A DNA stretch of 64,000 nucleotides from Isoetes taiwanensis (GCA_021234155.1 JAJEKV010000036.1:7515426-7579425), one strand, 5' to 3'. Shown: positions 12,301 to 24,400, counted from the stretch's first letter. Notes: generated by a model not told the origin, from the sequence alone. Program-made: numbers and translations.

Positions 12301-12800
12301 GACTTCATAGATGGTGAGTGTCACATATGTGCAAACATTGAGGCAGGTGATATAGAGAATCAGTCAACTGTCATCGCTGCGGACGGGATCATAGATAGTA
12401 ATCCTTATGTAGTCCTCATAGATACAGGTAGCTCTCATAATTTTGCATCTCCTAGATTGGCTGCCCTAATGAAGAACAAGGTATTGAAGTCTAAGCCAAG
12501 GCCAAAGAGTTATGGCAAACGGCGCCATTCGGCACACTAAGGGGAGGAGGATCACCTTTGACATAGACCTTAGTGGGGCTAAGTGGCCGATGGGAGCAGA
12601 AGTCATGGATATCGGAAGATATGATCTGATAGTGGGGATGGAATTTTTGAAGCCAGCCAAAGCCATGATTGATTGCGACCGGAATGAAGTCACCATGACG
12701 GCACCAGACGGCAGCAAGTTGATAGTGAAAGGTAAGAAGCTAGATTCTCCTATGCAATTGTATTTCTTTGAAGCAAATAAGGAAGAGTATAGAAAAGAAT
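12301..12800 (+). pseudogene. Aspartic protease domain of pol
   Basis: VVLIDTGSSHNFAS, with the catalytic DTGSS at 12,421-12,435, is the retropepsin active site of Ty3/gypsy Pol. Downstream, in a shifted frame from about 12,512, IVGMEFLKPAKAMIDC matches the usual YDLILGMDWL-type flap end. One frame change near 12,520 breaks it. The domain would cleave the Gag-Pol polyprotein. Confidence 0.85.
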
Positions 12801-13019
12801 AAGGTGGATTACATCTTGAGGATGGAATCGCTTGAGCCGTGCAAGCGTGATGGAAGTGACCCAAAGGGAAATCAGGTTGCCCAAAGCAGATAGCCGTGCT
12901 TATTTCAGAATTCAAGGATGTATTTCCGATGAAATTCGGCACCGCCACCTTATAGGGGTGTGGAATGCGAGATCACATTGGCTCCTGGATGCGAAGCCAC
13001 CAAGAAGGCCCATATAGAA

Positions 13020-13790
13020 TGAGCACCCTAAATTGATTGAGCTCAAGAAACAAAATTTCAGAATTGCTCGAGCTTGGATTTATAAGAGCAAGTGTGTCTC
13101 CTTCGAGCACCTATACTCTTTGTGAAGAAGAAAGATGGGAGCTTAAGAATGTGCATAGACTATCGCCAACCTTAATAAGCGCATAATAAAGAACAAGTAT
13201 GCATTGCCAAGGGCGATGATCTAATGGACCGCCATAAGGAGCAAAGGTATTCTCTAAAATTGATTTGAGGTCGATACCATCGATAAGAATAAAAGAAGAG
13301 GATATCCATAAGACCGCTTCGAGAACGCGGTATGGTCATTTTGAGTTTACAAAGAATGCCCTTTGGACTAGCGAATGCTCCAAAGAACGCTTATGCGCCT
13401 CATGAACGACATCTTCGTGAGACTTCTTGGATGAGTTTGTTATTGTCTTCTTCGACGACATCCTAATCTACAGCAAGTCCCTTGAGGAGCATTGTCGACA
13501 TCTCGGGAAAGTGTTGGAGAAGTTGAGACGCCATCGGTTGTATGGGAAGCTCTCTAAGTGCCACTTTGCAACAGGCCGAGTGGAGTATTTGGGGCATGTA
13601 GTAACGTCCCCGAGGGAATCTCCACGCATCCATCTAAGATTGAGGCAATAGTTGATTGGCCAGCTCCAAGGAATGTGGCAGAAGTAAGAAGCTTTCGGGT
13701 TGGCGGATATTACGTAAAGTTCGTGAAGGACTTTGCTAAGTGGGCGCCCCTCCGGCTCGGACCTCACTAAGGCCAAGAAGATTAAGGATT
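13020..13790 (+). pseudogene. Ty3/gypsy reverse transcriptase, decayed
   Basis: FVKKKDGSLRMCIDYR lies near 13,115-13,160, after a strongly frameshifted N-terminal part. The catalytic block reads VIVFFDDILIYSKS at about 13,440-13,480, the usual YxDD with the first residue changed to F. LEYLGHVV-type sequence follows to about 13,600. Multiple frame changes occur, as in the rest of pol. Confidence 0.9.
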
Positions 13791-14275
13791 GGGCTAGCCA
13801 TTGGTTAGAGAAAGTCCAAGCTTCTTTGAGAAGCTTAAAGAGGCCTAACAATAGCACCAAAGCTTGTTCTCCGATCCGAGTAAAGATAAGTTGGTAGCAA
13901 CGATGCAAGCAAGATAGCAACAAAGGCAGCCTTGATGCAAGAAGGAAGGGTAGTCGCCACGACTGAAGAAGATGAACGACGCCGAAAGCAACGCTACCCA
14001 ACCCATGATCGAGCTGCTAGCCATTGTCGGGCATTGAGGATATGGAGGCATTATCTGGCCGGGAAGGAAGTTTCATTGGATAATCGATCACCGAGCCTTC
14101 AAGATCTTTTTCACCCAGCCACTCCTCAACTTAAGACAAAGGAGGTGGATGGAATTCCTGAGGAGTATGATTTTGATATTATATATAAGCCCGGTAAGCT
14201 TAATGTTGTAGCAGATGCCCTCTCCAGAGACCATTTCGCACAAGGACGATTGTATCGCGATTTCCACTCTTTCGA
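13790..14275 (+). pseudogene. RNase H domain of pol
   Basis: The connection and RNase H region runs from the RT thumb. It ends in the diagnostic block FDIIYKPGKLNVVADALSRD at 14,170-14,230, the conserved C-terminal end of Ty3/gypsy RNase H. The central catalytic residues are obscured by frameshifts. Confidence 0.8.
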
Positions 14276-15560
14276 GTGAGTTTGGCAAGAAGATTGAGGA
14301 GTCCTTGCCAACAGATGTGGACTTCAAGGACGTATGGGAAAGCCTTTCCAAGGAAGCCGAAACGATAAGGAGCGGGAAGCCTTCAAGCATTATAAGAAGG
14401 AAGGCAACCTGTTGTATCACAAGCATAAGTTGTGTGTGCCCGAATCATCGTGGGTAAGGAAGCTAATTCTTCATGACACACATAACAGCCAATAGCAGGG
14501 CATGCCGGCTTCATGAAGACCTATTTCAAGATTCAAGTAGCTACTTCCGCCAGAATGAAGAGGCGATAGTCGCATATATTCGGATTGCCAGCTATGTCAC
14601 AGCATTCAAAGCGAGCAACTTCGATTCCAGGTGCTCTTGAGCCATTGGGGGTGCCAAATGCAAAGTGGGAGGTCATAAGCATGGATTTCATCACGTGTCT
14701 CCCTAGAACTCTTCGAGGCAAGGATGCATTGATGGTTGTCGAGATAAGTTATCTAAGATGGCACATTTTGTGCCTTGCAAGACTAATCGACACCGCATTA
14801 GATAACGCCAAGTTATTTGTAAGGGAGATTTTCAGACTCCATGGCATGCCTCGAGATAATATCCGATAGGGATTCCAAGTTTATGAGTGCCTTACGGCAG
14901 GACCTCTTCAAAGACCATTCAGACGAAGCTCTCCATGAGCACGGCATATCATCCCCAAACGATGGCCGATCGAAAGGACGAATCGGATCATTGAAGACAT
15001 GCTTCGCTATGTGTGGAATAAGCAGTCCAAGTGGGATGAGTACATCCACTTGGTGGAATTCGCCTACAACAAGGTTGCGTGAGTCATCTCGATGTCTCCT
15101 TTCATGGTAAATTACGGGTACCGATGCTTAACCCCGATACCGCACAATCGCGGTCCAAGGTAGAAGTATCCCAGCAGATGTTAGGGGATATGCAGCAGTT
15201 AGTGGAAGAAGTAAGGGGTTATTTATTGGCAGCAAGAAGTCGGGTAAGAGTGTAGCCGAACAAGCTACCGGACCGTAAGAGAGTTTAAGGTAGGCGATAC
15301 CGCTTGGTTGAAGATCAAGGTGAAGCAAGCCGCCAAGCCGCGGATTGGGAGCTGCAAGAAGCTTGCCCCTAGGTGGGCTGGTCCGTTCAAGATTTTGGAG
15401 AGAGTGGGCTCTCGAGCCTACAAGTTGGATCTTCCAGCCCATCTCAAGGTGCACAAGGTCTTCCACGAAATTTATTAAAAAGGCACAATCCTAACCCTCG
15501 AGGAGGTTTTGGACACTCCAACTTTGTTGGAAATGACGAGGAGCAAGTAGAAATAGTGCC
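14276..15560 (+). pseudogene. Integrase of the Ty3/gypsy element
   Basis: The core has WEVISMDFITCLPRT near 14,665-14,710 (first catalytic Asp), ISDRDSKFMSALRQDLF at 14,860-14,910 (second Asp) and, in another frame near 14,980-15,070, IIEDMLRYVWN followed by HLVEFAYN, the catalytic-Glu helix. The C-terminal part around 15,290-15,470 has VGDTAWLKIK and RWAGPFKILERVGS, the usual GPY/F-type module. It would insert the cDNA. It is broken by frameshifts. Confidence 0.88.
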
Positions 15561-15594
15561 CGAAGTTACTTCTTGATAAGTCATTCAAGAAGAC

Positions 15595-15700
15595 TAGGAG
15601 GTCTCGGCCTTCCAAGATTTGGTTAAGTGGAAGCACTTACCCGTGGAAGATGCGACATGGGTATTGAAACAAGACTTGGAGAAGCAATACCCGAGTTTAT
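15595..15700 (+). pseudogene. Integrase C-terminal chromodomain
   Basis: DLVKWKHLPVEDATWVLKQD at 15,630-15,690 is the C-terminal half of a chromodomain (KWK and ATW aromatic positions, then a helix). In chromoviruses this domain directs integration towards particular chromatin marks on histone H3. Here it shares an element with an H3-like ORF. Confidence 0.8.
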
Positions 15701-16624
15701 GAAGGAGTTTGATGGGCGAAGTCGTCTCCCACTTGGTCGACCCCGACCGCCGTGTGGTTAGCTAGTATGTTGTTAGTTAGCCTTAAGTCCGGGCGCATGC
15801 ATTCTAGTTACTAGGGTGCATGTGCCGTAACCTTGATCGTGGTGGGCGATGATGGGATACACCCTTAGGGCATTCTCTAGGCCACACGCACCAAGAAGAG
15901 GCGCATGACCATTAGGGTCATGTGAGTGAGGAATGAGGCATAGTGGGCGATGATGGGACATCGACGGATGATCTCTATGCCACGATGCACGGTACGCATG
16001 CCCGGGCCGTAGGAGGGTCATGGTGAAGGTTAAAGTGATCATCTTGCCATGATGGGATCGTGGAGACGCTCCCCAGCTTCAAAACCCGTGGGGCATGATG
16101 CACTAGGGGTACTCGCAATCGGGTAAATCGAAAGTACAAGGTAGCACTTCGATCATGGGCGATGATGGGAGCATCTTAAATGATCCTTAAGCTCAAACCG
16201 AAGGGCCATGATCTTGGGCAAGGTAGTAGGACAACCTTGAGTCAAGAAGTTCTACCAAGGAGGTAAGGGGTGGTCCCCTAAAACCACAAATTATTAACTA
16301 AACTAACGTGTGTGCTCCTTTTGCGTGCAAGTAGAAGGTGGACTTCAACGAGGAGCGATTACGAGAAGATAGGGGAGCCATAATTTAGATTATGAACCCT
16401 AATAACTCTTACAATAATGTTTTGAATTATCGTGAAGAAATAACCGCAGTTAAGGCTATATAATTTTGTATAAGTACAAATATAGCCTAAAATTTTGACT
16501 TAAACTAATAAAACTTGATTACTATAATAAACTAAAGGTTATGACATGTTGTTGTTGCTTGTGCGGGCATAAGGTAGGTTCGTCACCTTAGCTGCAGCAA
16601 TGCTTTGAGGACAAAGATTGTCCT
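15700..16624 (+). other. 3' untranslated interior of the element
   Basis: Non-coding. It has several loose repeats of a GGGCGATGATGGGA-type word (about 15,846, 15,946, 16,158), which suggests degenerate internal repetition. No open frame could be supported. Confidence 0.5.
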
Positions 16625-16634
16625 AAGGGGAGAA
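16625..16634 (+). other. Polypurine tract
   Basis: AAGGGGAGAA lies immediately before the 3' LTR TGTGAC, the expected plus-strand primer site. Confidence 0.9.
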
Positions 16635-18282
16635 TGTGACGGTCCGGGGGAATATACCATAAATACGTGATATTCCCGGATCCGGCCACCATACAAGTCT
16701 ATCCTCATAGCATTGTATACCATAGATTGTGGCACTAGGGGGCATGGCTAAGATATTCTCATAACTTAGCCAACCATAGGTTAAGCCATTATCCACGTGG
16801 CCTTAACCTATTGGGGCACCGCCACACGGGACTCACCCATTGGTGCCACGCGGCATCCTAGGTGGACCTAACTCATATAGGCATAAACCTAACCCTAGAC
16901 CTCTTTCCGACCCCAGCACCCGTGAGACTCACCTACTCGTTCGAAACCCCGCTTCAACATCGCTTGTTGTGGGCATAGACCGGTGCAGCAGCCCCAGCCA
17001 GGTAGACTCGCTTCTTGGAGTAAGAGCGCATCTCGTGAGCTCGGGAGACCATGGAGGCACACGGATCCGGAGGGAGAGCTTCGGGAGCAGGTATGTAGGA
17101 TAGTAGTTGTGATAGCTCATCCGGAAATTAGCATTCCGATATGCTAGTATTTTGTATCTAGAGTAGAGCCATCCTAGAACCCATATTCAACATCTTGAAC
17201 CCTAATCAAGGAACCCTAACTATTAGTTAGATTTGTATGATTAGGTTAAGATGTTCTTCTTATGATTATTCTCATGATGTGATGAGTATGGATGTTGGTT
17301 GATCTTGTTTGCTCCTCTTGTATTGGGAAGGGGGGTAGAGACCTAGAGCCATATGTAGTATGCTCCTAGAGTAGACCCCTTAGTTCCTATTAGTTGCGGC
17401 CTGTGCATAGGAGCCCACCCGCTATTGAGGGCTATGATATGACTCAAAGACCATATAACGGGGCTAGAGGGAAAGCGGAGGGAGGATCCCTGCCGAGTGG
17501 GGGCTTCGGGGGATCCCATAGTGGGCTAGGCTTATGGTCGGTCACTTCGTGTGGGCCGAGCATGGGTCCGACACCTCCTGGGGCAATGGTGTCGCCCTGC
17601 CTCTCGAGAGCTGCAAGTGTTGGCTTGGCTCTCGTTTTGGGGGGTTAAGTCGGGTACGAATCGTGTGTCGCCACGATTCTCTAGCCGCCCACGGAACCTC
17701 TAGACCCTGGGAAGGGGAGATGCAACCCTTCCTGCCTCATCGGACCAGGGAGATGCAACCTGGAGTAGTCCCGATGGGTGATGCCATGGGATTGCGTATC
17801 CGGAAGGCTAGAGTCATGCCAGAGCCTGATTTAGCCCATCTGCAAAGTATGCACAGGAGGGGCGGATGGAGTGGTCAACCCTAGCCATTGTTCTATGCCA
17901 GCCCTCGCCATTGCCATGACTCGGTCTGCTCTATCTTGAGGCCTAGCCGGCCGGTCATCCTCCCACGAAGTCCGGCGCCGGGTAGGAGCTCTCATGTTTT
18001 ATGGTTCGTGATCATCATCTTTGCCTTGGTTTATGAGTGATGCACTACCCTTCGAGGTAGTATTTGTATATGTTGATGCTAGTTCTGACGTGTTATCGCT
18101 TCCGCTGTTATAGGAGCCCATAGGGGAAGGGCGCGCAAGACACCTTCGTGTCCCCTTCCCGCACTAAGAGTCACCTCAGAGTGCGGGGTAGACGAAGGGC
18201 CCATGCGGTTGCTGAGCCGGGATGGGGATTTCTGCCGAGTGTGTACATGCCGGCGCCCGTCACGTTTAGCGAGGGCGTCACA
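16635..18282 (+). repeat. 3' long terminal repeat
   Basis: Starts TGTGACGGTCC and ends GTCACA, so its outer six bases form an inverted repeat. It aligns with the 5' LTR over its full 1.65 kb. ATGTA follows at 18,283-18,287. A third, diverged partial LTR of the family lies at about 49,990-50,650. Confidence 0.92.
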
Positions 18283-18287
18283 ATGTA

Positions 18288-18620
18288 CAAGAAGATATTC
18301 CACTAATTCAAATAAATCTCACGTCTTTAGAGACAACATCATCATCCTCAACAAAATACTGCCTGCAAATGGAAAGATCTTTCTGTTAATTGCATTTAAA
18401 TATTATGACCTTAAAGAGATACTATATATGAAACTGTTAAAAGCACATTTGTATGTGCAATAGGAATGCACTAAATGAATCACGTAATAACATAAAAAAG
18501 CTAGAAATGAAGAAACACCATGGAGTTTAGAATCTTGCCTTTTTGCTGTGCGTGAGACAAAGCCTCGAAATCCGAGAAAATTATATTTCATTGAAATGTA
18601 GATCCTTCAAGGCAGTGATG
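18288..18620. other. AT-rich spacer
   Basis: Short AT-rich stretch between the LTR element and the PPR fragment. Nothing recognised. Confidence 0.5.
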
Positions 18621-18663
18621 CCTAAATGAGCATGTGCCAATGAAGTTAAGCTGGATGCGATTC
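18621..18663. repeat. 43-bp direct repeat, copy 1
   Basis: The 43 bases beginning CCTAAATGAGCATG and ending GGATGCGATTC recur exactly at 19,966-20,008. The two copies bracket the PPR fragment about 1.35 kb apart. They look like the 3' end of two tandem copies of the same gene piece. Confidence 0.85.
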
Positions 18664-19800
18664 TCTGTTGAAGAAGGATAAGGCATACCTAGAGTCTTCC
18701 ATCTTTCTATATTTCTGTAGTCCATACGTATTAATAAGCGCATTTTCTAGCACGAGATCTAGATCAAATGCATCAATTATGATACAAGCATGAACAAACT
18801 TGCCACTTGCCAAGGACATTAAGCCAGAGCATGCTTTGAGGGTAGTGATGAATGTGATCTTGCTTGGCTTCAATCCCTGGTCGTACATTGCTTGATAAAG
18901 TTCAATTGCTTCCTTCTCCAGCCCGTAACCAGCATACACAGAGATCATTGTATTATAAGAAACCACATTCTGCAAATGTATATGCTGGAAATATGCGTAT
19001 GCATCCTCTGGACCCCCACATTTCCCATACATGTTCATTAAGGCAGTGTGAATGACAACATCTGGCTTAAAGTTGCCACAGATTAGATATGCATGGATCA
19101 TTTCTCCTTCTGCTAGCTTAGTATCAGTGGCACATGTGTTAAGGATAGTTATAAAAGTGATCATGTCCGGCATCACTCCTTCGTTGTGCATTTCTTTCAA
19201 AACATAAAGGGCCACTCTGCTTTGCCCCTGATCAAGGTAGCCTGCAGCTATAATAGTCCATGAAATCACGTCTCTTTGTGGAATGCTCTGAAATACTAAC
19301 CATGCGTTTAATAAAGTTTGGCAATTTGCATACATGTTGACAAGTGCATTACCAGTAACTAAGTCACCCTCAAATCCATTATCTAGAATAAGGGCATGGA
19401 TGAGCTTTCCATCAGCCAAAGCAGTCGGATCTTGGCAGACACTGAGAATGGAAACTAACGTAATTTTGTCCAACTGGACACCCTGGTCACGCATTTGGCA
19501 AAACAATCTGAGTGCCAACTTAAATTCTCCATGTTGTGCATAAACCCCAATAATGCTTGTCCATGAAGCAACATCTTTGTTAGGCATTGATCAAATACCG
19601 TCCATACCATTGGCAAATTCCCACATTTTCTATACATGTCCAAAAGATGGTTTCCGATAAATGTATCCCCTTCAAGACCCATTTCTTTGATGTAATCGTG
19701 TACTCGTTTTCCCTCAGACAAATTCTTCATATCGCCCCATCTTCTTAATAAAGAAGCGAGACAAATATTGGGTTTTAACTGCTTTCTTCCCTAGTTTAAC
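18646..19800 (-). pseudogene. Truncated PLS-type pentatricopeptide repeat protein
   Basis: The minus strand encodes consecutive PPR motifs. An upstream frame (to 19,455) has EGKRVHDYIKEMGLEGDTFI and NHLLDMYRKCGNL. A second frame (19,587 down to 18,646) has NKDVASWTSIIGVYAQHGE, ALVNMYANC, PQRDVISWTIIAAGYLDQG, ALMNMYGKCGGPEDA and NVVSYNTMISVYAGYG. The pattern is that of plant organellar PLS-class PPR proteins, which bind RNA for editing or processing. A single missing A between VFDQ and MPNKD (about 19,590) separates the two frames. A further frame change lies near 19,735. At the 3' side the protein stops in mid-repeat (ALINTYG then unrelated residues), with no E or DYW domain. It is broken at both ends. 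Confidence 0.88.
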
Positions 19801-19965
19801 CGGTGCCGTTTTCAAAATTTGGCTTTCGCCATTAGAAAACAAATTTCTGTTCCTACCGTCGTCAAGTTTTTCGTTGATAATCGGAATAGAAGCACATACA
19901 GGGACTTGATACTGCCTGCACGACTGATAGACTGTAAGAAATTGAGACATTATACCAGGTCGGTT

Positions 19966-20008
19966 CCTAAATGAGCATGTGCCAATGAAGTTAAGCTGGA
20001 TGCGATTC
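19966..20008. repeat. 43-bp direct repeat, copy 2
   Basis: Exact second copy of 18,621-18,663, upstream of the PPR fragment in its sense direction. Confidence 0.85.
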
Positions 20009-20076
20009 CGGTTAGCCTGTTTCTAGAGCGGCTGCCCACCAACAGAAGTGACCGAGAGTTTACAGCCAATCATAAG

Positions 20077-20124
20077 TTTGGAGCAGTCACCAGATAAACA
20101 AGGGTTTGCCCCCAGGGGCAACCC
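20077..20124. repeat. Dispersed repeat copy B, without the foldback insert
   Basis: Matches 2,394-2,410 and 2,469-2,492 but lacks the roughly 50-base insert. It ends in the hairpin GGGTTTGCCCC / GGGGCAACCC. Confidence 0.6.
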
Positions 20125-20421
20125 AATACGCGTATTTTTTGCATTTTTTTTAAGGTTCAGTTCCGCACATGCAAAAATCGTTTTCTTTTCCTAATGTTGA
20201 CGTTTTCTGTAACCTAGGGCCCTATAAATAACAAATAAAAATTGCCCAGAACAAAAAGTACCTGATTATGCAATCTCTGCAGCTTGCGATTTGACCATGT
20301 TCTCATCACAGCCCGCAACTCATAATCCATTCAACTATTTGCCTACCCAACATGCATAAAAGTTTCCAAGAATTAACCAAATATTGCAATGTAAAGTCAG
20401 ATTCCTTAAAACTAAATTGTA

Positions 20422-20450
20422 CTAGTAACGGGTGCCCGGCGTTGCCGGGC
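20422..20450 (-). mobile_element. Helitron 3' terminus (minus orientation)
   Basis: Read on the minus strand, a GC hairpin (GCCCGGC AAC GCCGGGC, 20,434-20,450) is followed after 8 bases by CTAG and then T. This is the Helitron 3' end, with insertion between A and T. The same terminus recurs at 52,950-52,978. The 5' end of this copy, to the right, could not be placed. Confidence 0.65.
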
Positions 20451-20852
20451 ATAAATACATTCTATAATACCTTGCTAAGCTTGGAAGGTGACTGAGAGAG
20501 AAATGCAAGAAAGCTGACATTGAATTGATTTAACAATAGTGGCATTAAAAGCAAATGTTGGAAATTTTGAAAGTTGTATGGAATATATATTGTATTGTAC
20601 TTATAATGGTGGTATTGCTTGTTAGGCCTGAATGTCTATTGTAACTGACTAAAAGTATTATTTGATTTTAAACAATTGTTCAACTATTGTTGCAAAAGAA
20701 AGCATTTTATAGTTGCAAACAACAGATATGCAATGACGTCACTTAATAAGTTGTATTTGGTTGTAGAACTAAGTAATATGGTCATTTGTTAAAATAGATA
20801 GTTTGCATGCAAGGCAGTCCTAGCGCATTTGTCTTGGAGCATGTCATAGTTT

Positions 20853-21035
20853 ACAAATGGGAAAGATGGTACTTGTAGCTACATTTTATTTTCCTAGATT
20901 TTTCTCACATTTTGCATATATTATGATGATCAATTTGTTCAGTTCACAAATGGGGAAGGTGGTGCTTGTAGTGCATTTTATTTGCCTAGAATTTTCTCAC
21001 ATTTTGCATGTGTTATGAAGATCTATTTCTTCTTT
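20853..21035. repeat. Tandem duplication, about 92-bp unit
   Basis: Two diverged copies of a unit running from ACAAATGGGAAAG/ACAAATGGGGAAG through TTTTATTT(T/G)CCTAGA and TTCTCACATTTTGCAT to ATGA(T/A)GATC. Confidence 0.75.
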
Positions 21036-21077
21036 AATAAACTTGCCTAATAGGAGCTGTGAAGCTAAGTCATGTGG

Positions 21078-21297
21078 ATTACAACTTTTTATGCTCCTAC
21101 ATCAAATAGACCACATGCAAATGAGATACAAAGAGTCAAGTGCATTACAACTTTTTATGCTCCTACATCAAATAGACCACCTCAAATGAGATACAAAATT
21201 ACAACTTTTTATGCTCCTACATCAAATAGACCACATCAAATGAGATACAAAGTTGTCTGCATAATAACTTTGTGTTTCTACATCAAGTAGACCACAA
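21078..21297. repeat. Tandem repeat, 54-66-bp unit, three copies plus a degenerate fourth
   Basis: Units begin ATTACAACTTTTTATGCTCC at 21,078, 21,144 and 21,198; each continues ACATCAAATAGACCAC and GAGATACAAA. A fourth, diverged unit ends near 21,297. The resulting open frame is a by-product of the repeat. Confidence 0.9.
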
Positions 21298-21298
21298 C

Positions 21299-21409
21299 AA
21301 AACTGATTCGTCAATGCTCAACGCTCAACGTTTAATTGAATAATGTGTGCAATACGTAAAACTGATTCGTCAATGCTCAACGTTTAATTGAATAATGTGT
21401 GCAATACGT
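21299..21409. repeat. Tandem duplication, about 57-bp unit
   Basis: AAACTGATTCGTCAATGCTC ... GTGTGCAATACGT occurs twice in direct succession. The first copy has one extra CTCAACG word. Confidence 0.85.
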
Positions 21410-24400
21410 TTAGTTAAGTACTGGTTAAGAACTCATGCAATCATTGAGTTGGTGCCTCTAAGCTATTCCTTAACATAAGACATGCAAAACCCCATGGATT
21501 TATTGAAAAAGAATCTCAGCACTGGAAACAAATACATAACATTTATAAATAATGTACATACCAAGATGAGTTGTTGAAAGTCTTATTGCAGAGCTAGAAA
21601 AGCTGTGAAGAAAATAGAGAAAGGCAGCCAATGTACTTGTTTCTAAATTAGAGCTACTGCAACCCCAACAAACCATTAAGCTATTCAATTAAGCAGAGAT
21701 TGACCATTGAGCACGTTCCTACAAATAGCATAATTGTTGAGCAAGTGTCCCACAAATAGTGAATGATTAGTTTCATGCTAATATTGAACTGGATATGTAC
21801 TGAACTCAGAGCTGAATGATAAGCACTAATGAGCTTCCTCCTCTATGGTGGAGTCCGCAATGCATGTAGGAAAATGGGATAGATAACGGGAACTGTTCAC
21901 GCACTGCTGCATGTTTTTAAGCACATACATGAAGTTATTTACCCTGGCATAAGATGACAATTCCAATGCTTTTAATCATGATGCAAGGCTTTTCTCGCAG
22001 ACTCAAATGTTGGCATCCATCTTCAATAATCCTGCAACATCCTGCAATAATTGTAGTGCATGAGATAGTGATATGACAGGCTTGCCCCGCATAAACTATT
22101 TGGCAATATCAAACAAATTTTTTATCGCGATAAGGCCTTAAATAACTCATGAATACATGTTTCCACATATTGCATAAATGCTTCTAATGATCAGATTGCT
22201 AAGGTTCATAAGTAACAAAGACGCCTAAGCTTTAGAACATGCAACAGCTTGCAGAAAATAAATGGCTAAACATAGCCTTTTCTAGTTCCAACTGCTTTAG
22301 TAAGATAAATGGATGGAATACCTGAGATCTTCGTTGGATCAACACTACAGGATATAGAGAGAAGCTAATCGTTGCAACTGTGCTGCTTTTAGCAAATGAA
22401 TGAAAAATTAAGTGTTGAAGTTTCAAACGGCCTGGCTGGCTAGACACATGTTCCAAAACACCCATGACTTTATTCCACCACAATCTATGCTGCAAACTGT
22501 ACAATGGAACAGGAACATCAAGACTCACAAATGCAACTCACTAATGGTTGTAGATGGCAAAGCACAATTATATGAACCTAAAAGCAATTTAAAATGGAAG
22601 CACAAATTCACTTGAGCAAACAACACTATGGACGGATGTCTGCATGCAATACATTCAGTTGAGCAAACGACACTATGGATGGATGTCTATATATAAAGGC
22701 AAGTTATGAAAACATTCATGATCCCTCACCTTCTGGAGAATTGAATTAGTTTCAAACATAACTGCATTGCTTCTTCAGAAGTCTAATTCCAGCAAAAGTC
22801 TCCTGTGAATGATACCATAGGTAAGTGTTGGTAAAGACCAAATCATAATTGCAGTTAAAGAATTCAACTTACAATTTAGTGATGAATATATGCTGCAGGA
22901 AACAAATCCATCTAGCTTCGCAAATGCTACCATACGTCTGAGCCTCCTACGGCTGCAAATTATGACATGCAATGGGAATTATGCATCGCAAAGTATGTCC
23001 ACATCATATCTGAAAAAATGGAGAATCCATGAGATTATGCGTATTGCAAGCCCATGTGACTTGTATTCATTTGGAGCAAGTACAGAGATAGTGAATAGGG
23101 TATCTGCCTCACCTGCTAAATGCAGAACTTGTCCCAAGTATAGCTCTCCTTGAGGACGTGTTCGGAAGTTCTGCAAGCTCAACATGAAATTTACTCAGAG
23201 CATTTTATTTCGCTGGTTCATTTTGTGCTTCCTGTCAACCAACAGCAACATTCAGGTAATTACCAAACTAAATTCAAAATCTCCATTGCACCGTATATAT
23301 GTCTTACTATATCCTCCCAATGGAAGTGAAAGAATAGATACTTTGGCCTACGTAAATGCAAACGAATAACTGTAAGTTGCCTAGATACTACAGCTACACT
23401 CCATTCCTGTGTAGAAATGCAACAAAAAAAATTGTATTTTAATTGTCTAGATAGTAGACCCATGAAATAATAAGTGAAAAATGATGTACCAGTAAAACTA
23501 AGATGTAGTTAGAAATATGCAGCAAATGATACAGCTAGCCAAACATATCCTATATGATTTTTTAAAACTGTGTCCTTCGCATTTCAGAAGCCTAAAGCCT
23601 TTTAAGAACCAAGAGGCATATGAACTGGTGCATAAATAAAACATGATCTGCTAAAGCTTCCTTTGTATTAACTGATTGAAGTCCCTCTACACACAACGTA
23701 GGCAGAGCATGGTATGCATTGGCAGACAGGCAGGGAGGTGTCAGCCCGCAGGTAATTGAGTATGGAGATACAAAACTTGACAAAGAATATAAGAAGATTC
23801 AACCTTGACCACGCCTAAATAAACTGCTGAGTCCCAATTTGGCACAAAAATCTAAGACACCTGTGGTGGCGGCTGAGTACCGTGTGACACCTTGTGCCAT
23901 GCCTGCCATCATTGCAACAAAGCCAATGGCACCTACATTGGCAGACCACCGATGAACACCGATGAAAACAATGAATAAGGTTTCCTTTTGTTCCATGGAT
24001 CTCTACATAAAATAAAACTGACAATTGGACAACGGACATATTTCATGGGTCACACCTTGAAAGCATCACGTTGGAAGCACATGGCAACCTGGAACTCTCT
24101 TGCTAGAGTGTTGCAAACATGCTAAAATGCTTTCTTCAACATGGTTCGAGCTGGGGTTGTGATGCTTTCCGTTCTCTACAAAATGTTAAAGAATATTTCT
24201 CAGTTTTGGGCACAAAAAGAAGAGTAAAGCTATGTCTACTTTAAAGGATTACTATCGGATTTGTGCATATGGTAAAGAACAACACAATACCTGGCAAATG
24301 GAAAATGGCAAACTATATCAGTAATTCCAAGCTTCATGCATCCGGAATGGGTGCCTCAAACTTGTTCAAGCTCACCTTTAACATTCTTCGAAGCTGCATA

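Larger units (their letters stand above)
5118..18282 (+). mobile_element. Complete Ty3/gypsy chromovirus-like LTR retrotransposon carrying a histone-H3-like ORF
   Basis: A 13.2-kb element with matching LTRs (5,118-6,764 and 16,635-18,282), a 5-bp target duplication, an initiator-tRNA primer site and a polypurine tract. The interior order is ORF1 with a terminal H3 fold (7,387-8,424), spacer, an unrecognised coding-like region (9,205-10,768), gag (11,053 to about 12,300), protease, RT, RNase H, integrase and chromodomain (to about 15,700). The PR-RT-RH-INT order and C-terminal chromodomain place it among chromovirus-type Ty3/gypsy elements. Both the extra ORFs between the primer site and gag and the 13-kb size are unusual for that group. 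Every coding region is broken by stops and small indels, so this copy is not autonomous. It sits between the PFK and PPR pseudogenes. Confidence 0.93.

Noticed and set aside
23799-23996. 65-codon minus-strand frame rich in A, G and V
   Set aside because: No family recognised and no consistent splice context.
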